From Gamarada debralockiae (Eukaryota; Ascomycota; Leotiomycetes; Helotiales; Hyphodiscaceae): a stretch of DNA of 32,474 bases. Both the position numbers and the translations under genes were made by a program. Positions 30,988 through 32,474 of this stretch are shown here, piece by piece. Under the pieces are notes generated by a model. The model was not told the DNA's origin. It saw nothing but the letters and a program-made list of their open reading frames with translations, and made no database searches. The stretch is taken from contig NXFV01001651.1 in the NCBI GenBank assembly GCA_002803225.1, forward strand, positions 1 through 32,474, in the 5' to 3' direction. Each line of letters begins with the position of its first letter. Positions within the stretch are counted from its first letter, which is position 1.

Positions 30988-32081
30988 TCAAACCACGCCC
31001 TCCCAAACCCTGACGTCCGGGTTCCACAACTCCCTCCCACCAGCCCCTGGTCCCTTTAGCAACGGCCACAACTCCGTCACTGCTGCCGAGAGTGCAACCC
31101 GAAAGTACCCCGGGTACCTATCGGTCGGCGGCTCGCCTTGTGGTGGCTGGTCGCCAATCTGAAAGCCGAAGTCCACATCCACGGCCCAGACCCACGGTTC
31201 CTGGCCGGGCGTCGGGAACAGGAGCGAGTCGACGGCAGCCTTGTCCACGACGAGGACCATGCTTGTATCGAGGCCGGGTTGGACCATGGAGTTGAGGCGG
31301 AGGTCTTTGTAGTAACTGGAACAAGTGATATCAACATGACTCGCAGCTCAACTTGTGACGCATAACGTAATGGATAAGGGTTACGCACCTCACTACCCCA
31401 TGCCAACCCGTCCCCTCTAACTGCGCATCTTCCACCAGCGGGAGGACCAACTTGTCAATAATCCTCTCCCCGCCCACACTCTCGGCCAGACTGCGATCGA
31501 CCGGTACGTCGAACGTTTCACACCACCGCGCCCACGCATCCTCGTCGCTGTAGTCCAGCCGCACGACCATGAACCCAAAGTCTTCGTAGCCCGCCTCTTC
31601 CACGACCTGCACGACGGGATCTCTGTCCACCTTCCGCTTGTCAGCTCCACTTGCGCTAGTATTTGGAACGAGCGGCGCAGAGGGATCAGCGAAGTACCGC
31701 GCGCGCTCCTGCTCGAGCCATTGCCGCGCACGCTGCACAGTGACGGCTTGCACGGCGGGGTCGGCGTCCGCGGGGGCGACGCCGGGCTGATAGCGAGGTG
31801 GAATGGCGGGCAGGTTCATGCGCTGCCGCTCGAGCCGTGTGCGTTCGTCGATGCGGGCGCAGAAGAGGAGGTCTTGAGCTGTGGGCGAGGTGACGGAGGT
31901 CGGCGGGATGAGGTGAAGTGTCTGCTGGGGGAGTCTTGATTAGTTTTGGAAGTTGGATGATGGATGCACCATGGACGGGGGATGCGGTCAGGAGTTGTAC
32001 CTCGTACTGGAGCTGCAAGAGGTCATCGACGGTCGCGGCGGCGAGACGCTGTTGTGTCCAGCCGGGAGGGATGTAGGACAT
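30988..32081 (-). CDS. Conserved fungal protein of unknown function
   Basis: Exons 32081-32001, 31921-31389 and 31315-30988, with introns of 79 and 73 nt (GTACAA and GTGCGT donors), give 313 residues with no lesion. The protein begins MSYIPPGWTQQRLAAATVDD and contains DLLFCARIDERTRLERQRMN, an alanine- and arginine-rich helix, FGFMVVRLDYSDEDAWARW with CETFDVPVDRSLAE, then LDTSMVLVVDKAAVDSLL, GQEPWVWAVDVDFGFQ and YPGYFRVALSAAVTELWPLL. I recall similar uncharacterised ascomycete proteins with the same D-Y-x-D-E-x-x-W and EPWVWAVDVD blocks. There is no signal peptide or membrane helix, so a cytosolic or nuclear location is likely. The frame is GC-rich and its third positions are C/G-biased, unlike the relics. 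Function is not assignable from sequence. Confidence 0.85.
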
Positions 32082-32456
32082 GGTTGTGAGATTGTGGACT
32101 CTGTTGAGCACTGTAGATTTTATCGTTCTCTTCAATTGTAGTCTGAGGGGGATGCGCAGAGCTAGAATGTTAGAGGGATGAGGTGTGGATGGAGGCAGTC
32201 GGAAAAGTCCAAGTCAGAGGGGTTAGGGCTAGGGTTAGGAACCCCAAGGCGAATTGTAGAGGAACATGAGAACATGTCGTTGCTCACGAGTTCTAAAATT
32301 GTGCCGTTGAAGTATTATGAGGATTTGAAGTATGTTTACGCGCATTTCACTTCTGGGCGAGGATTATTGTTGCTATAGGTTTCGGTGCGGGGTACAGAGA
32401 ACGCCACTGGTTTTTAAGCTAGAGGACGTACAACGACATGTGTAAAGTAATCATCA
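32082..32456. other. Upstream region with interstitial telomere-like repeats
   Basis: This holds the 5' leader and promoter region of the 30988-32081 gene. Nothing coding was recognised. It contains the hexamer repeats at 32223-32240. Confidence 0.4.
32223..32240 (+). repeat. Three telomere-like hexamers
   Basis: TTAGGG CTAGGG TTAGGA matches the ascomycete telomere unit TTAGGG with two substitutions. Three units can arise by chance or by break repair. It lies about 235 bases from the window end. Confidence 0.6.
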
Positions 32457-32474
32457 CCCCCCCCCCCCCCCCCC
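32457..32474. repeat. 18-base C homopolymer at the window end
   Basis: The window stops inside or at a run of C. A long homopolymer at an edge often marks a contig or gap boundary, but a genuine poly-C tract cannot be excluded. Confidence 0.7.

Noticed and set aside
31686..32135. 149-codon minus-strand frame over the start of the 30988-32081 gene
   Set aside because: It reads through the first intron into the wrong frame, and splicing at GTACAA/CAG gives the conserved protein.
1..32474. CRISPR array, prophage, operon or bacterial defence system
   Set aside because: Introns, gene families and transposon types are those of a filamentous fungus; no direct-repeat array with spacers was seen.

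Overview
The window reads as nuclear DNA of a filamentous ascomycete (Pezizomycotina). Genes have short GT-AG introns (about 50-190 nt), often with a CTAAC-type branch point. The families are typical of moulds: a microsomal P450, FAS1 surface protein, LaeA-like methyltransferase, heme-thiolate peroxidase, F-box/LRR, UstYa-like and a fungal transcription-factor domain. AT-rich blocks and a recurring C-to-T / G-to-A nonsense pattern suggest repeat-induced point mutation (RIP) or similar decay. I cannot name the species.

The layout is a few intact genes set in a gene graveyard. Genes that read as intact, with introns resolved: a small three-helix membrane protein (244-1045, +), a YbjQ/DUF74 protein (15673-16180, -), a two-domain FAS1 protein with a transmembrane anchor (20477-22024, -), a short-chain dehydrogenase (27276-28406, +), a fungal transcription-factor-like protein without a zinc cluster (28594-30234, -) and a conserved protein of unknown function (30988-32081, -). 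A cytochrome P450 (4916-6716, -) is complete except for one in-frame TAA.

Between them lie relics recognisable only across frames: a regulator-like protein with one TAA (3019-3762), the 3' end of a LINE retrotransposon (3889-4535), the start of a LaeA-like methyltransferase (7580-7905), an F-box/LRR gene (8255-10062), a Nudix hydrolase with an intact Nudix box (11549-12093), a conserved fungal protein (13618-15159), a chloroperoxidase-family gene that has lost its heme cysteine (18279-18905), ends of a CbxX/SpoVK-like AAA ATPase with a second degraded copy (19092-20030 and 25474-25715), another AAA-protein fragment (23465-23877) and a UstYa/DUF3328-like gene (24036-24696).

Four small non-autonomous elements can be delimited by terminal inverted repeats and target duplications: a pogo-like element (2175-2346), a TA-flanked element with roughly 85-bp ends (7017-7329), a hAT-type element with a perfect 8-bp duplication lying inside the F-box gene (8836-9211), and an 80-bp foldback element (22280-22359).

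The P450, methyltransferase, peroxidase, UstYa-like protein, dehydrogenase and transcription-factor-like protein are all types seen in secondary-metabolite clusters. No backbone synthase is visible, so a decayed cluster edge is only a hypothesis. The right edge holds three telomere-like hexamers and ends in an 18-base C run, which may be a contig end. I found no CRISPR array, rRNA or convincing tRNA.
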